A stretch of DNA of 64,000 nucleotides from Parabacteroides goldsteinii. GTDB lineage: Bacteria; Bacteroidota; Bacteroidia; Bacteroidales; Tannerellaceae. Positions 55,801-63,910 of the stretch are shown here, one piece after another (position 1 is the first letter of the stretch; every line of letters starts with the position of its first letter). The notes beneath the pieces were generated by a model. The model saw only the letters and a list, made by a program, of their open reading frames with translations. It searched no databases and was not told the origin of the DNA. Location: assembly GCF_015550595.1 (NCBI RefSeq), contig NZ_JADNBB010000013.1, positions 1-64,000 on the forward strand, in the 5' to 3' direction. A program made the position numbers and the translations under genes.

Positions 55801-57350
55801 GTACCTTTTAACAGCTTGGTGTAGATACATCCACTCGGATTTTCAGGATTATTGTCTGAGAACTCACCTACTTTTACTGTCTTAGGCGTGCCGTTATTGT
55901 CATATTGATATTCGTAGGCTACAGCTAATACTTCACCGGGCTGCATGCTTGTTTTTAGTGAAATATATCCCAACTGGCTATCGTATGTATATTCGGAAGC
56001 ATCCAGTAAGCGTGCATTATCGACCTTTTCGTACTCCGATCCACCAACGAAAGCGGAAAGAGTCTGATTGACGGCCGTGTAGTCGCGTGCTCCGGCATAG
56101 GTGGTGATCATTTCGTTATATAAACTGTTCGCATCGTTAGCCGGGAACTCAGGGTTTCCGTTTATCGGGAAAGCAATGGGATTCACCATGTAATTTCTGT
56201 CGTTCTCACCTATGTCTGTAAAAGCAACAATGTTACGTGCCTGGTCGTAGTTACCTCTTTTGTTGGTAACCCATACTTGGATTCGTTTGATCGTTATCTT
56301 TGAATTGATGGTAGGCAATGCCTTGACAGCTTCATCGTATCTGTTGCGGAAATAGTGTGATAGAAAGAAGTGCCTGTTTTCATCATACTTGTCGATGGTC
56401 AGTTCGAACGGTTTGGTTTGTACGCCACCTTTCGAGTTTACCGTTTTTGATTCCGATTCCTGCTGTGCAAATAATGCATTTACCCTCAGCTTTCCGAACT
56501 GAAGGTCTGCTTTCATGCCGAACAGGGCGGCCCCCCCGTTTATCAGGGAGTTGTTGGTCGTCATCGATACGTTACCGGCTTCCAGCGACTTGATGATCTC
56601 GTCTTCTTCTCCGGTGTAAGCCAGTTTGAGCTTTTTAGAGTCGAAGTCGAATGAAGTCTCCGTATTGTAGTTCATATCGAAGTTTACCTTCGAACCGACG
56701 CTGGCTTGTACATTGAGTTGCACACTCTCGTCGAAGTTGAAGAATGTACGGCTACGGGCACGCTCGGGAAGTGAAGGGTCCTTGGTGCTGTTACTTTTCA
56801 GACCCATTGTAATTTCGGCAGACCCTTGTGTCCTTACGCGTACACCACCCGGGCCGAATACTCTTTCCGCTGCACCGATACCGAACTGCATATCGGCCAG
56901 ATTGAATTTTTTATCTGCTTCTTTCTGAAACTCTTCCTCATTTTTCTGACGGTAGTAAGAGCGGAGCGACTGTTGCATACTATAATCCTGGTATTCTTCG
57001 GGAGTCAGGCTGATAGGAGTGGTCAGGTCCTTGTCTCCCAATCGCGTACGAACCACATAAGTTCCGGTCTTAATGTCATATTCGATGGCTGTCTTTACGT
57101 TTTCAGGATCCCGTAAGTCCATCGGGGATTTCTTTGTCAGGTCTTCATAATCCTGCGGTACGGTTTTGGATACCGGATAACGGGTTGCCGGAACGGTGTC
57201 TTTTCCGTCGGGCATGTCCTGTCCTTCCAGTAGCTGGATATCCGGTAGTGTAGCCGTATATGTCAGGTAATCGGCATTCAGCGAGATCATGCCGGCCCCG
57301 AATAGTAGTACTGTTACCCAGATAAGATATTTTAGAGTTTTCTTTTTCAT
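49857..57350 (-). CDS. sprA: SprA, giant outer-membrane translocon protein of the type IX secretion system
   Basis: The 2497-residue protein has an N-terminal signal segment (about residues 6-26) and then the SprA layout. An early region shows DMQFGIGAAERVFGPGGVRV and LNVQASVGSKVNFDMNYNTE. A middle region shows YIDDFESTQSGFDLLSPYPW. Long alternating beta strands run to the C-terminus, forming an exceptionally large barrel. In Flavobacterium and Porphyromonas the homologue (SprA/Sov) is the outer-membrane channel for type IX cargo. No other type IX component is in this window. ruvA lies immediately upstream on the same strand, an arrangement seen in other Bacteroidetes. Confidence 0.93.
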   Translation of the reverse strand: MKKKTLKYLIWVTVLLFGAGMISLNADYLTYTATLPDIQLLEGQDMPDGKDTVPATRYPVSKTVPQDYEDLTKKSPMDLRDPENVKTAIEYDIKTGTYVVRTRLGDKDLTTPISLTPEEYQDYSMQQSLRSYYRQKNEEEFQKEADKKFNLADMQFGIGAAERVFGPGGVRVRTQGSAEITMGLKSNSTKDPSLPERARSRTFFNFDESVQLNVQASVGSKVNFDMNYNTETSFDFDSKKLKLAYTGEEDEIIKSLEAGNVSMTTNNSLINGGAALFGMKADLQFGKLRVNALFAQQESESKTVNSKGGVQTKPFELTIDKYDENRHFFLSHYFRNRYDEAVKALPTINSKITIKRIQVWVTNKRGNYDQARNIVAFTDIGENDRNYMVNPIAFPINGNPEFPANDANSLYNEMITTYAGARDYTAVNQTLSAFVGGSEYEKVDNARLLDASEYTYDSQLGYISLKTSMQPGEVLAVAYEYQYDNNGTPKTVKVGEFSDNNPENPSGCIYTKLLKGTEMSPAMKYWDLMMKNIYSLGAYSVQKEKFRLDVMYQSDTTGTYLNYLPESTDKKQIWIRIMGADRLNSQNEPHADGFFDFVEGYTIQADMGRVIFPSVEPFGSSLKKKMIEQNISAAVADKYVFQELYDSTQTVARQIAEKNKFKMTGEYKASSAAEIQLGASNVARGSVRVTAAGATLTENVDYTVDYTSGTVTILNESIISAGTPVSVSLENQTAYSMQRKTMMGLDLNYQFTPNFSLGATIMHMSEMPLTTKTVIGEESIKNTLWGLNTAYKGESQWLTNMFDKLPLLTLTKPSQISFNAEFAHLIAGHYESKENGGYSYIDDFESTQSGFDLLSPYPWKLASTPYDDNKASALFPEASLVNDIEYGKNRALLAWYYVDGLFTRRNSSQAPSYIKNDKEQLSNHYVREIQVSELFPDKDQGYNETSTINALNLAFYPNERGPYNLDADLVNSDGTLQNPEKRWGGIMRKIDQSDFETANIEYIEFWMLDPFLEDENGTNNGGDLYFNLGEISEDVLKDERKFFENGLPVDGDRSKVDSTVWGLVPKQQSTVYAFDNTAGARSKQDVGLNGLSADEEREFPTYAEFIEKLKTKLNPDIISEMESDEFSPLRNPGTDKYHYYRGSDLDANQVGILDRYKRYNGTEGNSAETGTSGERYDTSASKNPDVEDLNQDNTMNENEKYFEYKIPIRRNELTVGSNYIVGTKETYPVLPDGTNANNSKEERVTWYQFKIPIKKYNRRVGSINDFKTIRFMRLYMTNFKQPTILRFATFELVRGDWRSYEQDLSDPKVPVKSNATLEVSSVNIEENSSREPVNYVTPPGVSRELMTGQPQLARQNEQALSMKVTELSPFDARAVYKNTSYDLRQYKQMQMFIHGEKISDLDPYAPANGDLTVFIRLGSDYKNNYYEYEVPLTLTPYTGNGSGDGIRFTADQVWNPTTNTMNIVFEALTNLKLERNAAKRRGDSGVNYQTVYSMPDPNNMLNTISIVGNPSLAEVKTIMIGVRNKSNTVKSAEVWVNELRLSDFNESGGWAANANLNVAVSDLGTVNVGGRIETAGFGALDQSLSERRIDDFSQYNIATNIEWGKFFPEKAKVSIPMYYAYSKEMTKPQYNPLDQDIKLNDALDAVETKAEKDSIKNFSVDKTVIKSISFNNVKADIRSKNPMPYDPANFSVGYSFSQTKTQNPETEYETTKDYRGNLSYSYTPYVKPFRPFQKIKKNNGYTRYAKQFSLNYVPSNISFQTAMMRNYYELQLRDLEDTGSKPEASFSSNFYWDRAFSLRWDFTNNLNMTFTSGTNARIEEPYQQVNKELNPNGYQIWKDSVKQSIADLGTPLKYDQTFNVTWNLPLQYIPVLDWVNSSLTYNAQYNWDRGAVVESDYEIGNTIKNNRQFDLQNSLNMLSLYNKNKFLKKVNQKFSATRTATKKKEQKEIKLEKDIQLNMDSGTVVQHGMFTKKVRITARGADGKVYSIKYKPINYAQVMILNQDTAHLKLTIKPGPKATEDFLYKAAEHASRFLMMVRRINIQYQTTDGMMVPGFRPMIGDIFGQGRSPFGLTPGLGFAFGAVNRQFLEDANEREWLVYNPTNITPAVMSSAKNLNIRANLEPITGLKIDLNANRVDTRSTDIQYMYPGMPEQTGGNFLMTTIGLRGFFKGSGNIDNGYASETFNKFIENREIIANRLESQYSGTNYPSGGFLTENGQAGQPYTPGGVNKNSADVLIPAFLSAYTGKDPNKISSSPFPALRSLLPNWRITYDGLVRIPAVKKYFKTVMLSHQYVCTYNVGAYNSYSTWVDAGLGGNMGFTQGSDNLAIPSSPYEISSVSLNESFNPLLGVDATMLNNITIRMDYATSRNLNLNISSYQIVEALSNKYTIGLGYKFAEFNKILKMKKTRDFSNDLTVRLDFSYNKMQSLIRKIEDSFTQATSGNIAKTIQFSADYGLSRALTVRAFYDLQINEPLISNAAYPTSNSNYGVALRFSLAQ

Positions 57351-57354
57351 TTTA

Positions 57355-57389
57355 AACTGTCAACTGCCACTTCTCAACTGTCAACTATC
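57355..57389. repeat. Half copy of the TGTCAACTG repeat element
   Basis: Units AACTGTCAACTGCCAC and TTCTCAACTGTCAAC repeat with the 14-base spacing seen at 1989-2090 and 47228-47337, but here without the opposite arm. It fills the gap between sprA and ruvA and reaches the ruvA stop codon. Confidence 0.65.
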
Positions 57390-57978
57390 AAAGCATTCTG
57401 AGCGCGCTTTTAATCACTTGTTCCACTGCCAACATAGGCGAACTTTTCAGTATCGAGCTTACAGCCTTTTGTGAAGCTGCCTTTTGGAATCCCAACATAA
57501 CCAGGGCGGCAACCGCTTCTTCTGCGACTGCACCATGACCAGGCACCGGAGCAACTGTTTCACCAACGACCATATCTCCGACTTTTACCTTGTTTTTCAG
57601 GTCGACCAGGATGCGTTGGGCTGTTTTTTGTCCGATACCTTTCACCGAGGTGAGTGCCGTTTCATTTTTGGTGGCGATCACCTGTATCAGTTCGGAAGGG
57701 GGAAGTGATGATAAGATCATGCGGGCTGTATTTGGACCGACTCCGGATACGGAAGTCAACAGCAAGAACAACTCACGTTCTGCTTTCAGGGCAAATCCGA
57801 ATAATAGGTGGGCATCTTCACGTATAACCTCATATACGTAAATTTTCCCGGAAGGTTTCCCGTTGAATGCGCTGTATGTAGTCAGAGATATGTTAAGTTG
57901 ATAGCCAATCCCGGCACACTCAATTATCATTTGTGTAGGAGTCAGCTCTACGATATCCCCCTTAATATATTCTATCAT
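57388..57978 (-). CDS. ruvA: RuvA, Holliday junction branch migration complex subunit
   Basis: The 196-residue protein has the N-terminal OB-fold (MIEYIKGDIVELTPTQMIIE), two helix-hairpin-helix motifs (LLTSVSGVGPNTARMILSSL and SVKGIGQKTAQRILVDLKNK) and the C-terminal RuvB-contacting domain (AVAALVMLGFQKAASQKAV). As a tetramer it holds four-way junctions for RuvB. It precedes sprA by 37 bases and shares its transcript. Confidence 0.97.
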   Translation of the reverse strand: MIEYIKGDIVELTPTQMIIECAGIGYQLNISLTTYSAFNGKPSGKIYVYEVIREDAHLLFGFALKAERELFLLLTSVSGVGPNTARMILSSLPPSELIQVIATKNETALTSVKGIGQKTAQRILVDLKNKVKVGDMVVGETVAPVPGHGAVAEEAVAALVMLGFQKAASQKAVSSILKSSPMLAVEQVIKSALRML

Positions 57979-58016
57979 TTTGTGTTACATCTTAGTAATT
58001 CGTACCTATTATAACG

Positions 58017-58024
58017 CAAAATTA
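58017..58024 (-). promoter_or_regulatory. Promoter -7 element of ruvA-sprA
   Basis: Minus strand TAATTTTG fits TAnnTTTG exactly and predicts a start near 58010, 32 bases before the ruvA start. The -33 box is not clear. Confidence 0.5.
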
Positions 58025-58072
58025 AGCAAAAGCGTATATTAGACCTAAAGAAATCTTCAATAACGTGAATAA

Positions 58073-58960
58073 TTATTCTCTTCCGGGGTATTCTGCAGTG
58101 AAGGTTTCGAAACAACCGCGATCCTGAAGAGTGATGTAGCAGCGTCGATTATCCGAACCTCCGAAGGTTATGTTTGAAGGTTTTTTGCCTTTTAGTTGTA
58201 TTTCACGAATCAATTTGCCTTTCGGGTTGATGATGGCAACGGTCCCTTTATCATAACGGCAGAGGTATAAGTTCCCTTTCACATCACAGCGGATACCGTC
58301 CATCCCGAAGTCTTCAAAGGTGTGGAAAAGCTTTTTATTTTTGAGCGTCCCGTCCGGTTTGATATCATAGGCCCATACCTTCAGTTGGGCAGACTCGTTG
58401 ACATATAGCTTCTTTCCGTCGGGGCTTACGTCGATGCCGTTGGTCGTTCCCATATTATCTTCCAAAAGACTCACTTTTCCATCGGGTGTGATCAACCAGA
58501 GCTGTCCTTTTTTGTTGGGCCAGTCCGGATCGCTGGCGTACAAATTTCCGTTGGGGGCCAGGGTGATGTCGTTGGGTTGGTTCATCTTCGATTCATGGGC
58601 ATATACGCTGATTTCTTTGGTTTTCATATCTACCTTCAGGATATTGTGCCCGGTATAATCGGCAACCAGCATATTCCCTTCTTTATTGAATCGGATACCG
58701 TTGCCTGTGGAACCTTCCGGCAGTGTCACGAAGCATTCGTGCGATCCGTCCGGATACACAATGCCGATCGTCCCTTCTTTAGCGTAATTCACGGCATAGA
58801 GGTTTCCGGCTTTGTCGGTGGCTGGGCCTTCTATCCCGTTCGTGAAAGTGCCTTCGGGCAACAGGTCGGTCGTCTCCCGTTGGGAGGTTACTTGTGAGGT
58901 GGCTATCAGCGTGCTGCACAGGCAACTAATAATATAGAGGAATATTGCAGGTGTTTTCAT
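58073..58960 (-). CDS. Secreted SMP-30/gluconolactonase-like beta-propeller protein
   Basis: The 295-residue protein has a signal peptide (FLYIISCLCSTLIATSQ) and the six-bladed propeller repeats of the SMP-30/LRE family. Examples are NGIRFNKEGNMLVADYTGHN, NQPNDITLAPNGNLYASDPD, TNGIDVSPDGKKLYVNESAQ and GMDGIRCDVKGNLYLCRYDK. Conserved Glu, Asn and Asp residues that bind Ca2+ or Zn2+ in lactonases are present in these blades. It probably hydrolyses a sugar lactone in the periplasm; the substrate is unknown. It is the last gene of a run dxs-trkA-trkH, 11 bases after trkH. Confidence 0.85.
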   Translation of the reverse strand: MKTPAIFLYIISCLCSTLIATSQVTSQRETTDLLPEGTFTNGIEGPATDKAGNLYAVNYAKEGTIGIVYPDGSHECFVTLPEGSTGNGIRFNKEGNMLVADYTGHNILKVDMKTKEISVYAHESKMNQPNDITLAPNGNLYASDPDWPNKKGQLWLITPDGKVSLLEDNMGTTNGIDVSPDGKKLYVNESAQLKVWAYDIKPDGTLKNKKLFHTFEDFGMDGIRCDVKGNLYLCRYDKGTVAIINPKGKLIREIQLKGKKPSNITFGGSDNRRCYITLQDRGCFETFTAEYPGRE

Positions 58961-58971
58961 GATCTGTTATT

Positions 58972-60429
58972 TTATTGTTTCCAGAATCCGGGAACGAGTA
59001 AAGTCAATACGGTAAATATTTCCAGACGGCCTGTCATCATCAGGAATGAAAGGAACCACTTGGATACGACAGGGACTTCAGAGAAGTTATCGACCGGCCC
59101 CAGCTTTCCGAGTCCCGGTCCCACGTTGCTTATGGCTGAAACGGCAGCTCCGATCGACTCCTCAAACCCCAGTCCGTCAAGCATCAGGACGATACAACTT
59201 ACCACAATAAGGAGCATATAGGCAACGGCAAAAGCCAGTACACGGTGTACCACTTCACCGGATACGATATGTGTATCCATCCGCACCGGAATAATGGCAT
59301 GGGGATGAGTTTGTTTCTTGAACTCATTGAAGAGGTTTTTGGAAAGGATGGCGAACCGTCCTATTTTTAATCCCCCACAGGTAGAACCGGCACAACCGCA
59401 TATAAACATCAGGATCAAGGCTATCATCCAGAAGAACGGTCCCCAGGGAATGTAGTTCTCTGTAGCAAATCCACAGGTGGAGACTAAGGTCACTACCTGG
59501 AACGAGGCTTTCCTGAACGCCGATAAAAAGTCGGTAGCAAACCCCTGGTACATTACCCAGGCTGTAGAAACAGCGATCATGATTGCTACAAACCAGAAAA
59601 ACCAGCGAAACTCTTCATCGTGGAACAGTTTTTTCACATTTCCGTTGAAGCAAAAATAGATCAATGTCATATTGGTTGCTCCGATAAACATGAATATGGA
59701 GATGACATATTCTATGTAAGCCGAATCCCAGTAAGCGATACTGCTGTTTTTGGTTGAATATCCCCCGGTAGAGATTGCAGTCAAGGCATGGTTCACTGCA
59801 TCGTATAAATCCATGGGGCCTATCCATAACAGGCCGATCAATAGGAGAGTAAGGAATAAATAAACACCCCAGAGCCGTTTGGCTACCTGGGTAACACGCG
59901 GACGGAACCGCTCGTGTGTTATTCCAGGGGTTTCCGCATTGAACAGCTGGGTAGCTCCTCCACCCAGAATAGGCATCAGGGCTACTGTAAATACGATCAT
60001 ACCGATACCTCCCTGCCACTGCGTAAGACTTCGCCAGAACAGGACACCTTTCGGTAACGCTTCTATATCAGTCAGTATGGTAGAACCGGTGGTGGTAAAC
60101 CCCGACATCGTTTCAAAAAATGCATCCGTCACATTGTCTATATATCCTCCCAGATAGAAAGGAAGCATGCCGAATAAAGAGAAAAGTATCCAGGTGAATG
60201 TTACGGTAAGCATCCCCTCCCGTCGTCCGGCAGAATATTCGTTGGCACGGAAACCGATTGCATAGAGTGTTACACCCGTCCCGAACAGGATTCCACAGGA
60301 AAGCAATAAAGGATACAGGTCGTTCCCTTTGTAGAGGAATGCAACGACTGCCGCCATCAGCATGAACAGTGTCTCGAGGATGCACATCATCCCCAGCATT
60401 TTTATTATGAAACGTACATTCAGTAACAT
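58972..60429 (-). CDS. trkH: TrkH-family potassium uptake protein
   Basis: The 485-residue polytopic membrane protein has the four pore-loop repeats of SKT transporters: FFETMSGFTTTGSTILTDIE, LTAISTGGYSTKN, STCGFATENYIPWG and AAVSAISNVGPGLGKLG. The SNVGP/STGGY filter glycines are intact. It imports K+ with TrkA. The start at 60429 (MLLNVRFIIKML) lies 1 base after the trkA stop; an in-frame extension of 18 residues would overlap trkA and is less likely. Confidence 0.95.
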   Translation of the reverse strand: MLLNVRFIIKMLGMMCILETLFMLMAAVVAFLYKGNDLYPLLLSCGILFGTGVTLYAIGFRANEYSAGRREGMLTVTFTWILFSLFGMLPFYLGGYIDNVTDAFFETMSGFTTTGSTILTDIEALPKGVLFWRSLTQWQGGIGMIVFTVALMPILGGGATQLFNAETPGITHERFRPRVTQVAKRLWGVYLFLTLLLIGLLWIGPMDLYDAVNHALTAISTGGYSTKNSSIAYWDSAYIEYVISIFMFIGATNMTLIYFCFNGNVKKLFHDEEFRWFFWFVAIMIAVSTAWVMYQGFATDFLSAFRKASFQVVTLVSTCGFATENYIPWGPFFWMIALILMFICGCAGSTCGGLKIGRFAILSKNLFNEFKKQTHPHAIIPVRMDTHIVSGEVVHRVLAFAVAYMLLIVVSCIVLMLDGLGFEESIGAAVSAISNVGPGLGKLGPVDNFSEVPVVSKWFLSFLMMTGRLEIFTVLTLLVPGFWKQ

Positions 60430-60430
60430 A

Positions 60431-61768
60431 CTAATTAAAATAATCTTCCAGTTTACGCATGGCTGTTTCCAGGCAGAAAACAACTACGTGGTCGTAAGCT
60501 TGTATTTGAGTATCACCTTTGATCATCATCGGTTCCCCGTCTCGTATCAGTCCTCCCAGTGTCAGGTCTTTCGGCAGACGCAGGTCTTTTACTTGTTTAC
60601 GCGTGATTTTCGAGTCTGGACGTGCCACCAACTCTGCCACATCGGCGTTGGCGAATGTCAGGAACTTCACGTTCGACACGTCGGCATCCAATAGGAACTG
60701 GTAGATATGGCTGGCTGCTATCAGTTTCTTATTGATAACCGAACCGATATCCATATTTTCCGCCAGTGGGATATAGTCGATATTTTCGATTTTGGCGACC
60801 GTTTTGAATACACCGAAACGCTTTGCTGCCAGACAGGCCAGTATGTTCGTGCTCGAGTTGTCTGTCAGAGCGACAAAGGCCTGTGCATCTTTGATACCTT
60901 CTTGGATAAGCAGTTCCGTGTCGCGTCCATCGCCGTTAATTATCAATACGTTGCTGGGTACTACTTCCGCTATGCGGTGACTTTTTTCTTTGTTGGTTTC
61001 CAGTATTTTGACACGTATATTATTCGGCAGATACTGGCTGGTACGGATAGCGATGCGGCTTCCTCCCATGATAAATATCTTCTTTACTTCCGGGTCCTTT
61101 TTGCCGGCATGTATCTGCACGTCTTTGATATGCTCTTTCGTTGTGGTAAAGAATACGATATCTCCCGGTAAGACATAGTCGGTACCCCGCGGGATGATCG
61201 TCTCGTATTGCCGTTTGATGGCAACGATATGGTAGAGCTTCTGTTCATTCAGCAACTCGGCCAGTTGCCTGTTTACCAGCCGTGAGTTTTCACGAACCTT
61301 TACTCCGATCAGGATCAGAGCTCCTCCAAACAGTTCCCAATACTGGCGTGTCCACGGACGGCGTACGGCATTTACAATTTCCTTGGCTGCAAGCATCTCC
61401 GGATAGATCATCGAATGGATGCCCAGCTTTTCGAACAGTTCTTTATTCTTGGGCAAAAGATATTCGTAATTATTGATGCGGGCCAGTGTTTTGCGTGCTC
61501 CGAGCTTGGAGGCGAGGATGCTGGCTGCGATATTCGTTGTCTCTTCAGGTGTAACGCTGACGAACAGATCTGTCTTTTTTATTCCGGCTTCTTCCAGATC
61601 ACGGATTGAAGTAGGGTTCCCTACCATCGGGAGGATCTCCATGTTGGAGTTCGTGAAATTCAATCGCTCCTCACTCGGGTCCATCAGGATGATATCCTGT
61701 TGTTCCTGCGATAACATCTTTGCGAGATGCGTACCCACTTCGCCTGCCCCGGCAATAATAATTTTCAT
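60431..61768 (-). CDS. trkA: TrkA, NAD-binding regulatory subunit of K+ uptake
   Basis: The 445-residue cytosolic protein has two RCK modules. The first nucleotide site is IIIAGAGEVGTHLAKMLS at the N-terminus, the second FIMGGSRIAIRTSQYL near 235. Each is followed by a TrkA-C domain. ALTDNSSTNILACLAAKRFG and INGDGRDTELLIQEGI are typical RCK stretches. It gates the TrkH channel encoded next. The start is set at 61768, because 23 upstream in-frame codons overlap dxs and are unconserved in character. Confidence 0.95.
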   Translation of the reverse strand: MKIIIAGAGEVGTHLAKMLSQEQQDIILMDPSEERLNFTNSNMEILPMVGNPTSIRDLEEAGIKKTDLFVSVTPEETTNIAASILASKLGARKTLARINNYEYLLPKNKELFEKLGIHSMIYPEMLAAKEIVNAVRRPWTRQYWELFGGALILIGVKVRENSRLVNRQLAELLNEQKLYHIVAIKRQYETIIPRGTDYVLPGDIVFFTTTKEHIKDVQIHAGKKDPEVKKIFIMGGSRIAIRTSQYLPNNIRVKILETNKEKSHRIAEVVPSNVLIINGDGRDTELLIQEGIKDAQAFVALTDNSSTNILACLAAKRFGVFKTVAKIENIDYIPLAENMDIGSVINKKLIAASHIYQFLLDADVSNVKFLTFANADVAELVARPDSKITRKQVKDLRLPKDLTLGGLIRDGEPMMIKGDTQIQAYDHVVVFCLETAMRKLEDYFN

Positions 61769-61779
61769 GTTGTTACTAA

Positions 61780-63684
61780 TTAATCGTTCATCATCTTTCT
61801 GATCTCTTCCGCGATACTGCCGGCATTCAGGCCGCATAGCTTGTATAATTCGGGGATTGATCCGTGTTCAATGAATGAGTCGGGTATACCGATGCGTTTC
61901 ACCCGCGGAGTATATCCGTTATCTGCCATGAATTCAAGTACGGCAGTGCCAAAACCGCCTTTCACCACTCCGTTTTCTACGGTGATGATGCGTTTGAACT
62001 TTTTGCCTACTTCATGTAATAACTCTTCGTCGATCGGCTTCAGATAAATCATGTCGTAGTGGGCAACCGATATGCCTTCACCCTTCATTTCACTGATGGC
62101 TTTTATAACTTCGTTTCCGATCGGACCCAAGGTCAGAATAGCTATGTCGTCTCCTTCGTTCAATTTTTTTCCTTTGCCGATGGGCAGTGCCTGCATCTTA
62201 TTTCGCCAATCCCTCATTTCTCCCTTACCTCGCGGATAACGGATCACAAATGTTCCCGGAGCTTCTTTATATCCGGTGTACATCAGGTTTCTCAGATCCA
62301 GTTCATTGAGAGGGGAGGCGATGGTCAGGTTCGGGATGGGGCGGAGGTAAGCGAGGTCGAACATTCCGTGATGTGTGGCTCCGTCTTCACCTACCAGTCC
62401 GGCGCGGTCGAGGCAGATCACCATATGCAGCTTTTGCAGTGCCACATCATGGATCAGGTTGTCGTATGCACGTTGCATAAACGACGAGTATACATTACAG
62501 AAAGGGATCATCCCTTCTTTGGCCAGTCCGGCGGAGAAGGTCACTGAATGTCCTTCCGCAATCCCGACGTCGAATGCGCGTTTGGGGAATGCTTTCATCA
62601 TATGGATCATCGAACTGCCTGTCGGCATGGCGGGGGTAATTCCCACGATCCGTTCGTCTTGTTCGGCCAGTTCTACCAGCGTATGTCCGAATACATCCTG
62701 ATACAGTTGCGGTTCATCCAGATTGTGTATAATGATGCGTTCTCCGGTTTCCTTGTTAAACTTGCCGGGAGCATGCCATTCGGTGGCCGACTCTTCCGCA
62801 GGTTTGAAACCTTTGCCTTTCTTTGTTTTAATATGTAATAACTTAGGACCTTGCAGGTCTTTTATATCGTTCAGCAACTTGATCATGTAGTTTACGTCAT
62901 GTCCGTCCACCGGACCGAAGTAACGGATACTGAAACCCTCAAACAGGTTGTGTTGCTGTGTAAGCAATGCCTTCAGGCTATTATTGAAGCGGATGATATT
63001 CCCCCGGCGGTCGTTGTTTATCAGCTTCATCTTTTTCAGGCCGCGATACACGTCGTAACGCATTTTGTTGTATGCCTGGCTGGTTGTGATATCTACCAGA
63101 TACTGGCTTAGTCCTCCCACACAGTTGTCGATAGCCATATCGTTGTCGTTGAGGATGATCAGCAGGTTGTTGGGGTTAGCCGAGGCATTGTTCAGCCCTT
63201 CGAAAGCGAGTCCTCCCGTCATGGCTCCGTCGCCTATTACAGCGATTACGTGGCGGTTCTTTTCTTCTTTCAGCGCTGAGGCGACCGACATACCCATGGC
63301 TGCCGAGATCGAGTTGGAGGCATGGCCTGCAATAAATGCGTCATAGGGACTTTCTTCCGGGTTTGGGAAGCCGCTGATGCCTTTAAATTTACGAAGTGTA
63401 TGGAATGCCTCCCTGCGTCCGGTCAGAATTTTATGTCCGTATGCCTGATGGCCTACGTCCCAGACAATCCGGTCGTATGGGGTGTTGAATACGTAGTGAA
63501 GGGCAACGGTCAGTTCCACCGTTCCCAGGCTTGCACCCAGGTGTCCGGGATTTTCAGAAAGTATATCTATTATGTATTGACGCAACTCTGCACATACTTC
63601 CCCCAACTTTTCCTGGGGCAACTCTCGTAAATCCTCCGGATAGTTAATGACGTTCAATATGTGTTCATCCTTGCTCTCTGTCAT
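61780..63684 (-). CDS. dxs: 1-deoxy-D-xylulose-5-phosphate synthase
   Basis: The 634-residue thiamine-diphosphate enzyme condenses pyruvate with glyceraldehyde 3-phosphate, the first step of the MEP isoprenoid pathway. Signatures are [19 protein letters not shown], the ThDP/Mg loop [18 protein letters not shown] to [16 protein letters not shown] and the transketolase pyrimidine domain ([20 protein letters not shown]). It supplies precursors for undecaprenyl phosphate and quinones. It heads the dxs-trkA-trkH-SMP-30 run with short gaps. Confidence 0.97.
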   Translation of the reverse strand: MTESKDEHILNVINYPEDLRELPQEKLGEVCAELRQYIIDILSENPGHLGASLGTVELTVALHYVFNTPYDRIVWDVGHQAYGHKILTGRREAFHTLRKFKGISGFPNPEESPYDAFIAGHASNSISAAMGMSVASALKEEKNRHVIAVIGDGAMTGGLAFEGLNNASANPNNLLIILNDNDMAIDNCVGGLSQYLVDITTSQAYNKMRYDVYRGLKKMKLINNDRRGNIIRFNNSLKALLTQQHNLFEGFSIRYFGPVDGHDVNYMIKLLNDIKDLQGPKLLHIKTKKGKGFKPAEESATEWHAPGKFNKETGERIIIHNLDEPQLYQDVFGHTLVELAEQDERIVGITPAMPTGSSMIHMMKAFPKRAFDVGIAEGHSVTFSAGLAKEGMIPFCNVYSSFMQRAYDNLIHDVALQKLHMVICLDRAGLVGEDGATHHGMFDLAYLRPIPNLTIASPLNELDLRNLMYTGYKEAPGTFVIRYPRGKGEMRDWRNKMQALPIGKGKKLNEGDDIAILTLGPIGNEVIKAISEMKGEGISVAHYDMIYLKPIDEELLHEVGKKFKRIITVENGVVKGGFGTAVLEFMADNGYTPRVKRIGIPDSFIEHGSIPELYKLCGLNAGSIAEEIRKMMND

Positions 63685-63701
63685 ATCTGCTAATTTTGTG
63701 G

Positions 63702-63709
63702 CAAATGTA
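63702..63709 (-). promoter_or_regulatory. Promoter -7 element of the dxs operon
   Basis: Minus strand TACATTTG matches TAnnTTTG exactly. The predicted start near 63695 leaves a very short leader of about 11 bases before ATG 63684. Confidence 0.5.
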
Positions 63710-63777
63710 AAGAATTAACGGCACATAAAATAGTTTTAACGGGGCATTTCTTTAGCATAATGGTTAAAACGGGAGGG

Positions 63778-63910
63778 CTGTAGTGTCTTTATCTGTGGGT
63801 GCTGCAGTTGTTTGGTGTGGCTGTCCGAGTCATTTCCGGTGGGTGTTGCGGCTATTTCCTGGTAGTTGCCGCAGCCATTTTTAGTAACTGCGGCAGTCAT
63901 TTTCATTATT
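63778..63910. repeat. Degenerate 22-bp tandem array upstream of dxs
   Basis: Six units start near 63778, 63800, 63822, 63844, 63867 and 63889, with steps of 22, 22, 22, 23 and 22. Their shared core is close to GCAGYCATTTYCGG. The last two contain TGCCGCA and TGCGGCA, forming an inverted pair. The array fills the gap between dxs and the next minus-strand gene, and its final unit reaches that gene's stop codon. Confidence 0.7.
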
